Shown: in pieces, positions 1 to 12,680 of the stretch | Numbering within the stretch: the first letter of the stretch is position 1 | How the letters are laid out: each line of letters opens with the position of its first letter | Source: Setophaga petechia | Taxonomy: Eukaryota > Chordata > Aves > Passeriformes > Parulidae | NCBI GenBank assembly: GCA_024362935.1 | Contig: JANCRA010000001.1 | Location: 54,195,930-54,259,929, forward strand | Direction: 5' to 3' | DNA length: 64,000 bases | The notes under the pieces: model-generated | The model's database searches: none | The model's input: only the letters and a program-made list of their open reading frames with translations | What the model was told of the DNA's origin: nothing | Made by a program: the position numbers and the translations under genes

Positions 1-3000
1 GCTGGGTACATTTGCAGTAGTTTGCAGCACCAGGCACACATCCCACCTGGAGCTCTCACTCCCCAGTCCAGCCAGTAAGCCCAAGTGGCATCTATTTTAG
101 GAACAGTTGTTCAGAAGAACTTTCTTCTTCTGTGTGGATTCTGTGTTCTTCTGTATTGGTCACACACACTTTAGAGGTGTGTGGTGCTGTGGATTAATGG
201 TGTGACGGGTTTTTGTTCCCTGATAGTTTCTAGGCAATTTTTAAGAAAATGTAAACAAATTACTTGTATACTCCTCCTCTACCATCCAAGTTCTACTGTC
301 AAGGCAAACAGGAAAAAAGACGGGAAAAAAAAAAAGAAAACCAGCTCCAGTTGTAGCATCTGTTTCTTTGTTTAAACCTTATAATCTCGTGGACCTGTAT
401 AAACCCTCTTCTTTGCAAACCTGTAATTCCAATGCACTGAAGCACACCTCAGGCAGGCCCTGCTCTCTGCTACTTTAGTTATGCATTGCAGTACTTGACA
501 ATTAATCTTGGTTTTACTGTGGGGAGTCAAATCCATCACACCTCAGCAAAGGCAATTAAAAATGCAGGTTAGCAGGAGACTGAGGTCCACACTGATGAAC
601 ACAAATCAACAGGCCTGTAGCAGACATTGATTTCCTACTTAGGAATTTTAAAAAATTACAGAATAGTCAGTTGCGAATGTTAGGTATAAATATTGTATTG
701 ATTTTGATATGAAATAGAAGAGGAATATATAGTTAATAGGTGTGTCCTGAACACATTAGAAGAGGTCAGCAGAACGACTTTGATTTGGCCTGAGAAGCTG
801 GAGTTGAATCAGTGACCCACCTGGGGACAGCAGTAATGCATCACCTTCGTGTGATGGCTGACACTGAGGGTGGTGATGTTTAACTGAAAGTCTGTGGTAC
901 TGCAGAAATACAAATCTGATGTTGTTCTCTATAGATTATCCTCTAAATCAGGCAGGGCCTAATTAAAGGCCTTGGAGACTTATTAAAGACTTAAATTTGG
1001 GATCAGTTGTGGCCGACTATCAACAGAATACAGTGTCCAGAAACTGCTTGGGCAAGTTCCAGAAAACTGGCCACAATCTTGACAATTTACTGGTTGTTTA
1101 GTGGTTAATGTCTGGGCATCTACTCTGTTGGATTTATTTCCTTCTTCCTGATCCACTTTTGCTGAACTCTTGACACTGAAGCACCACTTACCAACGATTT
1201 TCCCCTAAGTTCTGATTTATGCATGGCATGTATGAGATGGGGACACAGTCAGAAGGCAAGAGAGATGTCATCCTGCTAGGAGCAATGTAGCCACAAGCCC
1301 CTATTCTCAGCACTGCAAAGGCTTTCAGGTGGATTATCCTGCACTCTGTATGTACAGACACGCTGTCACAACCATGACAGTGCTGTGCAGACAGAATGTC
1401 TTTGTTTTTGCAGATTGTTCAGTGCTGAATTGGTTGGGGTGGTGAAGGAGGAGGTGCCAGTGGATCACAGGAGTTTGTAGATCAAGCAGTAAAACCAAGA
1501 GCTCCCTAATTCAGAGAGTGACTGCCCAGGAATTTGGAGATAAATGCATAACTCTGCACCCCATCTTCTTTTTTCCTCTTTGTGGATATGGAGGGGCAAT
1601 TGAAAGGCAATAAAGTGAAAGAAAATACGCATTTGTATTAAGACCAGAGTGTCTGAGATGATACAGTATTGGGAAATTTCTGTGTGCTGAGTACTGTTGT
1701 CTGGCAAAACAAGCCCTTTAAATGCTTCTTGGAAGATAGCTCCAGCCCTAGATACCTACAGGTTTGGCCCAGGAGAACAAAACCCAGGTGATGGCTGAGT
1801 AATTGCCCGGGAATGCAGAGAGGAATCAGGTAAACAATGGACTGTGTCTCTTTGTCCAGAGGCTGTGAAGTGACACCAAGGAAGTGAATGTCAGGGAAAC
1901 TTTTTTCCTACTTTGGGGATGTATGTTGGGCTTGATGACACAGCAGAACCTTCTTCTTGATGGGATGTGTCTGGCAAGGACAAGTTCCATCTTCAGGGTA
2001 GACTTGAAGATGTCTCCTGCTCCTCCTAATTGTTTTGGCTCCAGAAAAGGAAGGGCATCTTGAAAATCTGAAACTTGGTGACACTTTTGGCAGTGACCAT
2101 TATCTACCCTTATACAATTTCCTCTTGGACAATTGTAAATATCTTTAATATCTTTCCCCACAGGGTCCTAATAGCCATTGCTAAAGTCTTCCTGTCTTCT
2201 CACGGAATGCCATTACTTGGCACATAAAACTTGTTAAATGTGTGAATTACTTGTTTTTTAAACTGATGTAGTGGAAGAAAAGGCTGGTCTCACTGTCTTC
2301 TGTCTCAGTGAGAATCGTGCTTGCAGAATAACCGTGAAGGATGGCAATGGTTTCAAGCTTTAAGGACTTTAGAGGAGGAGTAGATAAATACACAGTGATA
2401 TATAAACAGATAGTACTCCATCTATATCTGAAAAGATAAGTGAGATTTCCTGGGACACATACAACAAGGCATTTTATTTTGTCCTATTTGACTCAGTAAC
2501 CACAGCATTTTGTGCTTGTGACCATTTCTTCTTACTCAGAAGCGAAGGTTATCTGCAGCAGCCACAATAACATAAATTATGTTGCCAGTGAGGCAGTTCC
2601 CCTGCATACTGATACCAAGAAGAAAACCCTCAGAGCCTGCAATTCAATGAGGGAGTAATTTTTGGTAGCAAAGGTCTTACCTTGGGCTCTGTGCCTCTCC
2701 CTCCAAGGCTTCAATCAGTGCTTACACACCTGTTCTTGGAGTGTTTTGTTGGTCCTTTAGATCAGTGCTGTGTAAATATAGAATATTAAGTTTATCTGGA
2801 GCTACTGCAGTCTATAAATATTCAAGTATCTGCTGCCAGTTTTGTGGATGTGAGATTCACGTTGCACTAATGGAAATTATAAATTCAATCACAAATGAGG
2901 AGGACTCTTGAGAGACACTTAAGTGCACTCAAGTGTTAGACATCTAACAAGTAAAAAATCCTAATAGGAAGGAAAATAACTGTAGCTTTTTAGTTACACT

Positions 3001-5280
3001 TCACAGCTAGTTCTACAAATATTCTTTCTCTGCACCAGAATCTCAGTAATGCTGAGAGTTCTCAAAAATAAAAAGAAGTAAAAATATTCCATTTTATATG
3101 TTTTGTGAAATGTGATTATTTAGTTCTGCCACCATGTACATGCCACTGTGTGTTCAGAGAAAGGCATGATGTTGCTTATGTGGTTCCTTCAATCTCTCTG
3201 GAAATCCAGGTAGTTCTCCTCTGTGTCCTTGGAAAAGAAAATGGGGTGGAGCCCGGTGTAAGAGAGTTTGCCATGTAAGGACTGATCCATGCCTCAGCAT
3301 TCTCTACTGGGAAATCCAATGCTTTTCAATCTTTCTTACCCAACATTCTTATGTCTCCTTGTGTCTTCTAGTGATTAGGAGAGATGGGATTCAGCCATAT
3401 TCCTGCCTTGTCACCTGTGCCAAGATGTTTTCTGCATCAGTGCAAATGCTTTTGTAAAGGGATTTCATTCTGCTAGCTATCGAGTGTTGCAGTAGGTGCT
3501 TCAAATGCAGTGTTGCATAATAGTGTGGCTTGTTCAGAAAGCACATTGCAATGCGGGTTTTTAATCTGGGTGCCAGTATCAGTGAAGGATAACAACAATT
3601 TCCACACTCTGTAGCTTCCTGAGGCTACAGCACAGGTTCTGTTTAGCACAGCTCATGTGCCAATAAAGTTCAGAGCTGTTAATTACAAATTTATTGAAGG
3701 TTAATATGAGTGCATGTGAGCACATCTGATAAAGCCTACATCTAATCCTGACTTGATGGGTGCTGCTCACAGACACTTTGCAACTGCCATGCTGGCACAG
3801 GAATTTAGGAAGCACATTGCTATTTAGAAATAATTCCATTATATCCTGAGCAGCATTAGGGATCTACTGGGCAACCAGAACAGGATTATTATTTTTATAT
3901 ATTGGAGATTTCTCCAGTTTAATCTGTGGGATTTCTTAATGGGAGACAGGAACTGAAAATTCTGTTTTCTGAATACATGCGACCACTTTGTTATTAAAAA
4001 AGTGAACTTCTGATTATTCTCAAATCCAGAAAGTGTTTCCCTTACGTAACATGTATCAGAGTGTAGTGGGCAACAATCCTCACATTTATCAAATTCATTG
4101 GAAATCATGAAGTGCCCTTTAGCCTTTGTCATTCAAAAAGCATGCCACATTGTCAAGTCATGAGCTAAGTTTGGAATTACTAGAGCCAACATTCCAAGTG
4201 AGCTTTTTATTTACCACCTCTTTTTATGTCCCTGTTAACTTTGTATCTTTCCTGTTGTTTCAACGTTTGGCAATAGGTTTTTGATAGGCTTTTCCTATGC
4301 GAAAAAAAATTACTGAAGTGTAACAATATGAAGACATCCCTCTTTGCAGGTTCTTCTGCTTCATTTTTCAGGAAGTTTTTCATTAAATCATGTTACAGCT
4401 CCTATAATCAAAGCAGGTTGACAGCTCTGTACTGGTGCAAACAGTTTTCATAAAGTGTTGATACCAGGAAGAGCAGTTCAGTACAAAAATACCATGCAGA
4501 ACACCTTCTATGAATTGCTGCAAAAGCCTTTTTAGGGGAGGTGTTTACTGCTCAGCTCAGAGATTCACCCACTGGACTATGAGGAGAAAATACTGGTTTC
4601 TGTTTGCTTGTTTGTTCAGAAGAAAGGAAATTGTGTTTGCTGTTACAACATCTAGCAATGGCTGCTATGTGAACTAAAATTTGAAGCTTCTCAAATGGAA
4701 ATGAGAATTGCGATCCCAAACTGAGCCCCCACAGCTAAATCTTTTTGATGTGTTCATTAATTAATTACCCATAGCTGAAGGAGATTAGAGCAGAGTTCAA
4801 AGCTGAGAAATATGCAAAGGGAAGTACTGTATTAGACAAGAAAATTAGCTGTAAAAAGTCTAGTTGAGTTTATTAGGGTCTTGCTCTTAGGAAAGTTTCA
4901 CCAGCCATTCTAGTGAAGTTTTAATTTCACTAGAAATCCAGCTCTAGAAAGTGTTGGGGTCTCAGATGTTTGTGTATTGTGCCTTACAAAATATATGCTG
5001 CCACAGCTAATTTAGTACTTCTGGAATTTATTTATACCCAGTCATACTTCTGCGGGGTTGGGGTGGACTGAAAAAGAGCTTGTCATTCCTTCTGGATTTT
5101 CTGGATGTGTAAAGCTGTTGTGATGCGTCTAATCTAAGCCTGAAGATAATAACAAAATATTGCTTAAATTAAATTTTCTTTGTAACCCATAAAACCAGGC
5201 ACAGACCCCAAGCTTCTAAAATAAGTTTACAGGTTAATTAAGATATTAATCTTTTCATCTGTAATTTCTGGTAACTGCAG
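1..5280. other. Anonymous AT-rich noncoding DNA
   Basis: I see no recognisable gene, RNA or repeat family here. Open frames are short and stop-rich. The longest, 1826-2161 on the minus strand, begins with GTG and carries a cysteine cluster near its N-terminus, but has no clear splice context and is discussed as a finding. Reading is by eye, so old diverged repeats could be missed. Confidence 0.6.
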
Positions 5281-5448
5281 GTGAAGCAGAACTATACAAA
5301 GGAAAGATGGATTACAGTAAAAACCCTACAACTCAGCCTTTTATTACATCATTTTGCCAAACAAAAGAAAATTAAGCAAAGAAAACTAGCAGTGAAGCTG
5401 CAGACAATGAAGTGGTATGCAAAGATGCTTAATGGTTTTACTGAATAA
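5281..5448 (+). other. Candidate terminal exon, unidentified
   Basis: A plausible 3' splice site (pyrimidine-rich stretch from about 5250, ending in CTGCAG at 5280) is followed immediately by an open frame of 55 codons ending at TAA (5446-5448). The frame starts in phase 0 with VKQNY and is lysine-rich, with a basic block KQKKIKQRK near residues 27-35. I recognise no family. Composition (A-rich, Lys-rich) is what chance gives in AT-rich DNA, so it may be spurious. No neighbouring exon in compatible phase was found. Confidence 0.15.
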
Positions 5449-6660
5449 TCACATTTGGCTGAAACCAGCCAGCCAGACAATGAAAACTTAAAATCAGATT
5501 TCCTCACTGTGGGATGGGCAGTGAGTTCATTAAGCTGTATGATTCATTAAAAATAGTTTTACAATGCAAAGAATACAAATCCCACATACCCCAGCCTCTC
5601 TTCTAAATAAAGGGCATTGGTCTAGGCTTGCACTTATTGAGTTCACTTGAAATATTTGAACTTCAGCTGTGGAATTTATCACTCTCCTCTTCCCCATGTC
5701 AATAAGAGGTTGGAGTAGTACAACAGGTGAGTGTAATTTCTCAGACTTTTCTCCTTTCCTTGTCTCCTGTGACACTGTGTTTCCTTAATTACTATAATTA
5801 ATTAGGCAATGAAAGCAGGAGTATGTTGGCTTGAAGTGCAGTGCAAGAAACCATCTTACTTCCTTATCAGTGTGTTTCCTACAAGATTAAAAATGCTGTG
5901 ACTTATGAAGCTTCCAGAGAGGAGTCCCATAAGGTAGGATTAAACAGGAAGATATTCTAGGGTATTCCCTGCTATAATGAAAAACTGTAGCAAATACTTG
6001 ACTAGAATTCTGGGACCACTGGAATTAGAATTTAAGGTGTTAGGGTTTTTTTAAGGGAGAGTTAATTTCTCACTTAGTGAAGGCTTCACCAGCTAGAAGA
6101 GACTAATGGACACTCAATGGTTTGGGACTACTTGTGAAAGAAGATTGTGTCATCCAGGATTGAGAGGTGGAAATGCTGTTGTCTGACCAGAAATTCCTTC
6201 CCTCCTGCTTGTGGAAAGGTAAATATAGGCTGGAGGCAGGTGTGGAATGGAGTATGTCCCTGGGTCTTGGAGGGGAAGAGCAGATTAATGTTCCAGTAGC
6301 ATGACAGACGTGGCAGGTGCAGGTTGGTGCTGCTGCAGGGCTCTTGCTCTGTGCACTTTGAAAGGTGGCTGGTGCTTCAAGGGACACTGGAGGAGAGAGT
6401 TATGGTTAGTCCTTAAAAGCTTTGACAGTACAGTTTGAAAAATAGCCTGGGAGTGGGGCACAAGGGTAGAGAAATAGAACTGAGAAGCACTTCTCCAGTG
6501 AGGTAATACTGCCTGCCACCAGAGAGCAGATTGAAAAGCCAGCTCAGGTAGGAGAAATCTATGCCAGGGCCACGGGTGAGCTGCTTTATCCTTGCAGATA
6601 ATGGAGTGTGGGTGTCAAAAAGCTGAACCAGCTGCCTGGGATCTAAGTCTTAAAGAGTAT
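5449..6660. other. Anonymous noncoding DNA
   Basis: No gene or repeat family is recognised. A TAATTA-rich patch near 5787-5806 resembles homeodomain sites but is too short to interpret. Confidence 0.6.
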
Positions 6661-6712
6661 TTATATATATACGTGTGTGTGTGTGTGTGTGTGTATACAC
6701 ATATATACACAT
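6661..6712. repeat. TA/TG microsatellite
   Basis: A compound simple repeat: TA dinucleotides, then about eleven GT units, then ACACATATATACAC. It is self-complementary in part (TGTGTAT against ATACACA), so it can fold as an imperfect hairpin. It is likely polymorphic in length. Confidence 0.9.
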
Positions 6713-8291
6713 GGCTTGTATAACTTGTTAAAATACAAGTCTTGTTCAAGTAACCAAAATGTGTTTCAAGGAGCCAAGATTTAAACTTTGCACGTATGTC
6801 TCAGAGCTGTGTGTTACTTCTTTATCTCTTCTGTACTAACAGAGGAAAGGTTTCTCAATTACCCATTTTTTCCTAGCCCTTTTAACAAAGGCTCTCTAAA
6901 GAGCAGAAGTGTAGCTTTTTTCCTCCTTTGTTTATTTACTATGGAATTCTATTTTACAGTTGCAAGCTCATCTTAATTTAGGATTTGTAAGGGAAAAAAA
7001 TACAAAGGACTAGTTTCTAGCTCATAATGTGCTGCTTACTGACAACATACTAATGATTCTGCAAGCAAATCAATTTCCCCTACCTGTTCTATTTTTAAGT
7101 GTATGTGTTCAGCAGCTGGAATTTATGGCTGAATATGGCAGCAGTACAACAGAATATTTTCAGGTTAAGAAAATTATTTTATTGGTGCTTTTGATGGAAA
7201 TAAAATAAAAAACTTTGACCAAGCTCCATTTTATAAGCTGAGCTATGATACAGCTAACTCAGAAGGGGTCAGAGCTTTCTCTTGAAACTATCTAAATATT
7301 TAAAAAAAACAAAGAAGTGTTTAGTTTATCTAGGACATGTTTTGAGTTCAGTGTAGAAACCACTAATTCAGGGCTACTACAGCATCCCTAAAGTGCCACA
7401 GGATGGCAGCCTTTCAGAGTAGTGCATTGTTATCCTGTGGAAAATCCTCTAATTCATTTTCTGCCTGAAAATTGATGAGTGTTCTGGTTGTATTTCTTTG
7501 TTACAGAAACCACTGTCCAGCTGCATCATATTGTGTTTTGTCTGGATGGTCACAGAGCTTAAAAGGTTCTACTCTGTGGTGCAGTCTGCATTTTAAGCCT
7601 GAAGCTGAGATTAAAAAACAAGGGCAATCAAGTGTGGGTGTGGAATTCTAGTTCTGGGTTTTCTTCTTTAACCTATTCTGTGCTTAACAGAGTCTGGAGG
7701 GTTAATTTCTTTTCCTCTTGCATGTGATGGGTTGCTTTGCTTTGTCACTCACATCCTTCAAATACTTCCAATGACATTTTGTTTAAGGTGAGATTGCAAC
7801 CTTATAAAGTATTAGGAATAAGGACGGCCATTATTGTGGATGGTATATGAAGAGCAGTTGTTACTCTTGGTTGTTGCAAAAAAGATTCCTGCACATGTGC
7901 AGGTCTCTAAGATTACCACTGACAGTGAAGGATTTGTGTTCTCATGGAGCTGAATGTCTCCATAAACTCTACAGGACCTCAAAATTTATACAACTTTAAT
8001 ACCCATATAAAGAATTAATCAGTTCCACATGAGTTTGCAACTGTGTTCACAGGAGAAAAGTTGCAAACTTTTTTTTTTTTTAATCTTGATCTAAGATTCC
8101 TTAGTACATGATTGTGATGTCAGACAACAGCTTTGAGGTTACATTGGAGTTGATGATTGTGAAAACTCATCAATTGTGAAAACTCTTTGAAATGAAAACA
8201 ACAGATACTTCCACATAAATCAACAGAAGTACCAGGAACCGAATTCTCTTCCAAAGCAGCTACCTGAGTCACATAAAAAAACACAAGACCA
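6713..8291. other. Anonymous noncoding DNA
   Basis: No gene or repeat family is recognised. A 12-base T run lies near 8070, and a short local duplication of ATTGTGAAAACTC lies near 8154-8191. Confidence 0.6.
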
Positions 8292-8571
8292 GCAGATTGA
8301 GAGAGGTTAATTCTGCCCCTCTACCCCACTCTTGTGAGACTCCACCTGGAGTGCTACATTCAGCAGGTCTAGATTAAATATCAGGAACAAATGTGTTGGG
8401 AGGGTGGTGAGAACTGGCACAGGCTGCCCAGAGAAGCTGTGGATTCCCCATCCTTGGAAATGTTCAAGAACAGGTTGGATGGGACTCTGAGGAACCTGGT
8501 GTAGTAGAAGGTGTCTATGGGACTGGATGATCTTTAACATCCCTTCCAAAACAAACCATTTGTGATTTTAT
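8292..8571 (+). mobile_element. CR1 LINE 3' fragment
   Basis: This matches the 3' end of avian CR1 non-LTR retrotransposons in plus orientation. It has the phrases TCTGCCCCTCTAC, CTGCCCAGAGAAGCTGTGG, GGTTGGATGGGACTCTGAG, GGATGATCTTTAA and a final CAAACCATTTGTGATT. The middle of the usual 3' region is missing: the text jumps from the ACCTGGAGTGCT segment to the GATTAAATATCAGGAA segment, so the copy carries an internal deletion. It is an inactive 5'-truncated copy. CR1 is the dominant LINE of bird genomes. Confidence 0.9.
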
Positions 8572-10314
8572 ATTGGACCCAAGCCTCATTTCAGGGCATC
8601 ATTGATCTTGTCATTCCCAAAGTCATCTTATACATATTTTGTCTGCTGAATACATAGCAGTCTTAAAAACCCAGATTTTTTTTTTCCCTGTTATAGGGCA
8701 TGACAGAATATTGCCAGCTGCTTACATTTGTTCCAGCAGGGCATCATCCTGTTGAGTAAAGCTTCCTTCAGAGGCCCATCTTGAGCACCTCAACTTGAGT
8801 GTGGAGGGCAGTGTAATGTTATGAATCTCTGTGTATTCAGCAGGAACTTGCTGCCCACAGCCAACCCCTCTGTGGTGGAACCTGCTTGCCATGGATTCTA
8901 AAATAAGGCAATTATTTATGTTAATGGGGATCAAAGGAGAAATGGAGCCAAATGCACAACTGTAATATATAAAGTTTTCTTGGGCTTCATGGGATTATTT
9001 TGACTGAGCTGCTCTAACCACAATTCATGAGCCAAAGTCTCAGTTTGCTTTGGTGCACCAAAGGGTGCAGATCATACTTAGAGCAAGCACCCTCTGCAAG
9101 CATAGACTTGCAGTCATAAAATCAGTGTCTAGAATCACAAACAACCAATGCTTTATTAAAATAAGGACATCAAAAATTAAACAATCTCAGAATTTTCCTC
9201 ATTATTAACATTTTCTGTGAAGAAACTCTCTCAAAAAGAGATGACTGCTTTTATTCTTTGCCAATTCAATTATGCTAATTTTAGATGTAAATTCTTACTG
9301 TTATGACTGCTATCTGTTTTAGAATGTGTTTCTTTCTGTACTTTCCTTTGGGATTTGTTTTCAAGAGGTCTGCAGTTTGAAGAGAAATTACAGTAAAACA
9401 TTCATAGGCTGCCATGGAAGCGGGGCAGCACACTTGTAGTTCTTGCTTCAGTTTTGAGGAGAGATGGTAATCAAAGCTGGGCAAATGGTGCTCCTAGATT
9501 AAGAAAAATCTAAGAAATCTCAATATTTAACCCAAATAGGGTGAAGCTGTGCTGCAGCACAGTTCTGTGACCCTACAGCTTCTGTCACACAGAAAATCAG
9601 GACCTTTTAGAAGTGTTGAGGCAGCTGCTCTGCCTTCTCCATCCTGGTGATTTTCCAGATCCTCAGCTCACCTACCACCCATGTGGGAAGGTGGTTCACA
9701 ATTTATATTTCACCTCAATTACCAACAAACCACAAGCCTTTCTCTGCTTCCAAAGCTTTCTGAATGCACTCATGGGTCAGCTGAGAGTAACTGCAAAGGC
9801 AGGATTTTCTACCTTTAACTTTCTGCCTTCCTAAGAAAAAGGGGTTCTCTCAGATGAGGAATATTCTGAGGGGTGGATATTTCTGGCCCAAACTTCCCCC
9901 AGCTACTGCCACATAAATCCAGGTACTACATTCCCTAGAAGCACTGATTATGTGGTAGGAATAAGATAATTTTTAACCTAACTGAATTGGTTCTTTCCAA
10001 GCAGCTTAGACACATTTTGAATGACTAGTTCAGCCCTTTGCTTATATGATCAAGAGAAGGAAAAAATGAGTCATCTCATTTTGAGAGCTTCTTCACAGAA
10101 AGAAAAATTCTGTCCTGATGGTAGTGTATATATTATCCCCTGTGGACAGGCAAAAGAAAAATAGGAGTGACAGAAGGATGGATTCAGTGGCTGAGATAGT
10201 TTCATAATGTGAGGGAGCTTGAAGAGAGCATATGAGAAAAGCCAGAAAGGTGCTGTCAGAATCACTGTTTTTCTTTACCTGTTTCTAAAGAATTTCATGT
10301 AATGATGGGTGACA
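8572..10314. other. Anonymous noncoding DNA
   Basis: No gene is recognised. A weak minus-strand exon-like segment is given separately at 9299-9369. Nothing else stands out. Confidence 0.55.
9299..9369 (-). other. Weak candidate exon, unidentified
   Basis: Read on the minus strand, a pyrimidine-rich acceptor (TTTCTCTTCAAACTGCAG) precedes a 71-base segment that ends at a GTAAGA donor. Two of three frames are open across it, both lysine-rich, so the frame is undecided. No homology is recognised. The splice signals are good but the segment is short, and chance is the default explanation. Confidence 0.12.
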
Positions 10315-10374
10315 CAGTCTGTCCTATAAGGTAATACCAAGTTACAGTCTATCCTACAAGTTAATATCAAGTTG
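10315..10374. repeat. Tandem duplication, 2 x 30 bp
   Basis: Two adjacent 30-base units, each starting CAGTCT and ending CAAGTT plus one base, differ at five positions by eye (7, 13, 17, 23 and 30). It is an old local tandem duplication with no visible function. Confidence 0.85.
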
Positions 10375-11929
10375 GTTTCCCCACCCCCTACAGTGAGTGA
10401 TTATGTAATACCTTAGCACAGTAGTCCTCAGTCTCCTAAGAAATGCAGAGAAAGTGGATGTTTGATTACTTTGAAAGATACCTGTGTATTGTAAGAAACA
10501 CTGAAAAAGTAGAGATTGAGTGCTCCAAGGGGTCAGATAAACAAGTATTGATACTCATCTAATTTAGGTTTAAATAAAAAGGTAATCACATGTTTCTCAT
10601 TTAGTTTAAGAAAATATCTTATATGAGTAAATTGATAACTAGCTCTCTGTTTCTTTACTAGTGGAATTGTTGTCTTTGTTTTTGGAGAATTGTCTTCCAA
10701 TTCGTAACAAATTCATCACAGGGCAGTAGTTCCCTGTTTCCCTTTTGAAAGCTGGAAATTGCAAGGAGATGCAACTGTCTGATTTAGGATTGAGTTGTAG
10801 GTATTAGCCTGCTGTATTTCCAAGTAACCAGTATAAATAAGTATAATGATACCTGTTAGGCAGAAACTGGAGAACCTAACTTATTTCTTGCCACTGTGTG
10901 GGAAAAAAAAAAAGAATCCCAAATGCAGCCTTTTAGTTCTGGAGATATTATCCCACAGCATTACAAGTGTACTGTGCCTGGACTATAATTAGCCTATTAA
11001 AAATAATTTTGAAGGACAAATATAAACCAATGAATTTGAGTGAAGTTTAAATTAATCTTTGCAGAAGAGTATCACCTTCAAAAACTCTTAATAGTCATGC
11101 AGATATTTTGCCTTTTCTGAGTTGGGTTTTAGTCAGAAGTGTTAACAAATGGGTATGAACTCACTTGGGCAGGACTTTTTGGCCAATAACTGCACTACCA
11201 TTCAGTTTCAAGGAGTGGAACTGCCAGAGACTGTGTAAATTGGGGTTTTTTTTTCCCAGCTCAGATTAAGAAAAAAACCCCATTCACAGTGGAGAATTTA
11301 TCTACATCTGTCACTTATATACTGCCAATTCTTTCTTAACATTAGCTTCACTAGAGGCATTTCCAGTGTCAAATATACAGCTGTAGCCAATTCTAGAAAA
11401 GCAATTGGTATAGACTATCATTCTCTCTGAGCTTAATTTGCACCTTAATTAACTGTGTGTCTGTCCATAGCTCATTGTAGTCCTGCTCTTTGACAGAGTG
11501 TGAAGTGCTGGAAATAAGTAATGCAGGCTTAATGCACACAGCCAGCTAATGCTTATGGGACTCCAAAATATTTTAAAATCCCTGCTTGTATTTTGCACTA
11601 TGTTTTCTAGAACTTGGACAGCATTATGATTTCTGCATCTTGAAAAAGGCAGTAAATCAAGGTACAGTTTCAGTCCTTATTTTCTTCACTTCTTAGTTCT
11701 TGTAGGTGGTTTTTGCTAGTAGCTCACTGTAGCAGGCAAGAGCTTCTGTGTACATCCTGTATGATCATATATTGCCTAGTTATGCTGATTTTTGAGTCAA
11801 AAAATACCTTACTGGCTTCATGCTCTGCGAGTAGAAAGCAGAATTTTTAAGGTTACTTAATTAGTTTGGTACCATTGTTCTTTAGCTTTCAGTTCCATGA
11901 GAAAGCCAGAACACCAAGCAGGCTGCCAG
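10375..11929. other. Anonymous noncoding DNA
   Basis: AT-rich with no recognised gene, repeat family or strong motif. Short A runs near 10902 are the only simple sequence. Confidence 0.6.
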
Positions 11930-12288
11930 TTGCCACCTCGAGTGTTTCTGTGCAGGCACAGCGAGGTGAGGCACAGACAGCACGCCTGGTTTGGAACAAT
12001 AAATCACCGATGCAGCTGAAGTTAGCTGGGGTGGTACTTCCCCGTGCTGCTCCCTACGGTGAGCAAACATTGTGGACTTCCCACGTACTTGTACTCAGCC
12101 ATGCACTACATGTACTACATGTGTATTCTTTAGAGGCTGAAGTTTCTCTGGGAATGCCGGGTGCACAAGCACAGCGCGGCCTGGGCGTTGCTATTTTAGG
12201 ATGAAAAAAAGGCCTCATTCCCACGGGATCTGTGCCAGGAGCACAGGTGTGCAGGTGTGAGTGTGGCGGGGAAGTTTTGAGTTTTAAC

Positions 12289-12316
12289 TTTTTGTTTTGT
12301 TTTGTTTTGTTTTTTT
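12289..12316. repeat. TTTTG simple repeat
   Basis: Several TTTTG units ending in a T run. A low-complexity tract inside the CpG-enriched segment. Confidence 0.85.
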
Positions 12317-12413
12317 GGTGCTTGGTAAATGACCTTCCCAGAGAGCCCCCTCTGTAGAGAAGGCGCTTATATGATTTGAGCCTTCAGCAAGTCGCAGATA
12401 CTGCCTCAGTTGT

Positions 12414-12443
12414 AATAAATACACTCTTTTAAAAAAAAAAAAA
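12414..12443 (+). promoter_or_regulatory. Poly(A) signal followed by an A13 tract
   Basis: AATAAA at 12414-12419 is followed 11 bases later by 13 consecutive A (12431-12443). This is the layout of a reverse-transcribed, polyadenylated RNA end, or of a genomic A tract just after a real cleavage site. No clean target-site duplication was found around it, so retroposition is not proven. Confidence 0.4.
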
Positions 12444-12608
12444 CAACTTTAAAGTTCTCCACAACAAGCGGTTTGTGATGCTATAAAAACGTGTGTGTGT
12501 GTCTCGACACACAGGTGAGACCCGGGCATCCCGTAGCTGAGTTCAATGGGAATCTGAGGAGAAACATTATCACTCTTGCCTGACCTGAGGTCAGATACTC
12601 CTGAGAGT

Positions 12609-12680
12609 TTTCTCTCATTTTCCTTCTTCTTTCTCTCACTTTCCTCTCTTCACAAATGAGTTTCTCTCATTTTCCTTCTT
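12609..12680. repeat. Pyrimidine tract with direct repeat
   Basis: A CT-rich stretch in which a 20-base phrase (TTTCTCTCATTTTCCTTCTT) occurs twice, 52 bases apart. Probably simple-sequence expansion. Confidence 0.7.

Larger units (their letters stand above)
11930..12540. other. CpG-enriched segment of unknown origin
   Basis: I count roughly twenty CpG dinucleotides between about 11938 and 12534, against near absence in the flanks. The stretch also contains open frames on both strands (plus 11866-12204, minus 11882-12070) that look like by-products of higher GC, with no recognised protein. It ends with a poly(A) signal and an A run, annotated separately. It could be a terminal exon of a noncoding transcript, an old retrocopy, or an uncatalogued retroelement piece. 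Confidence 0.4.
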
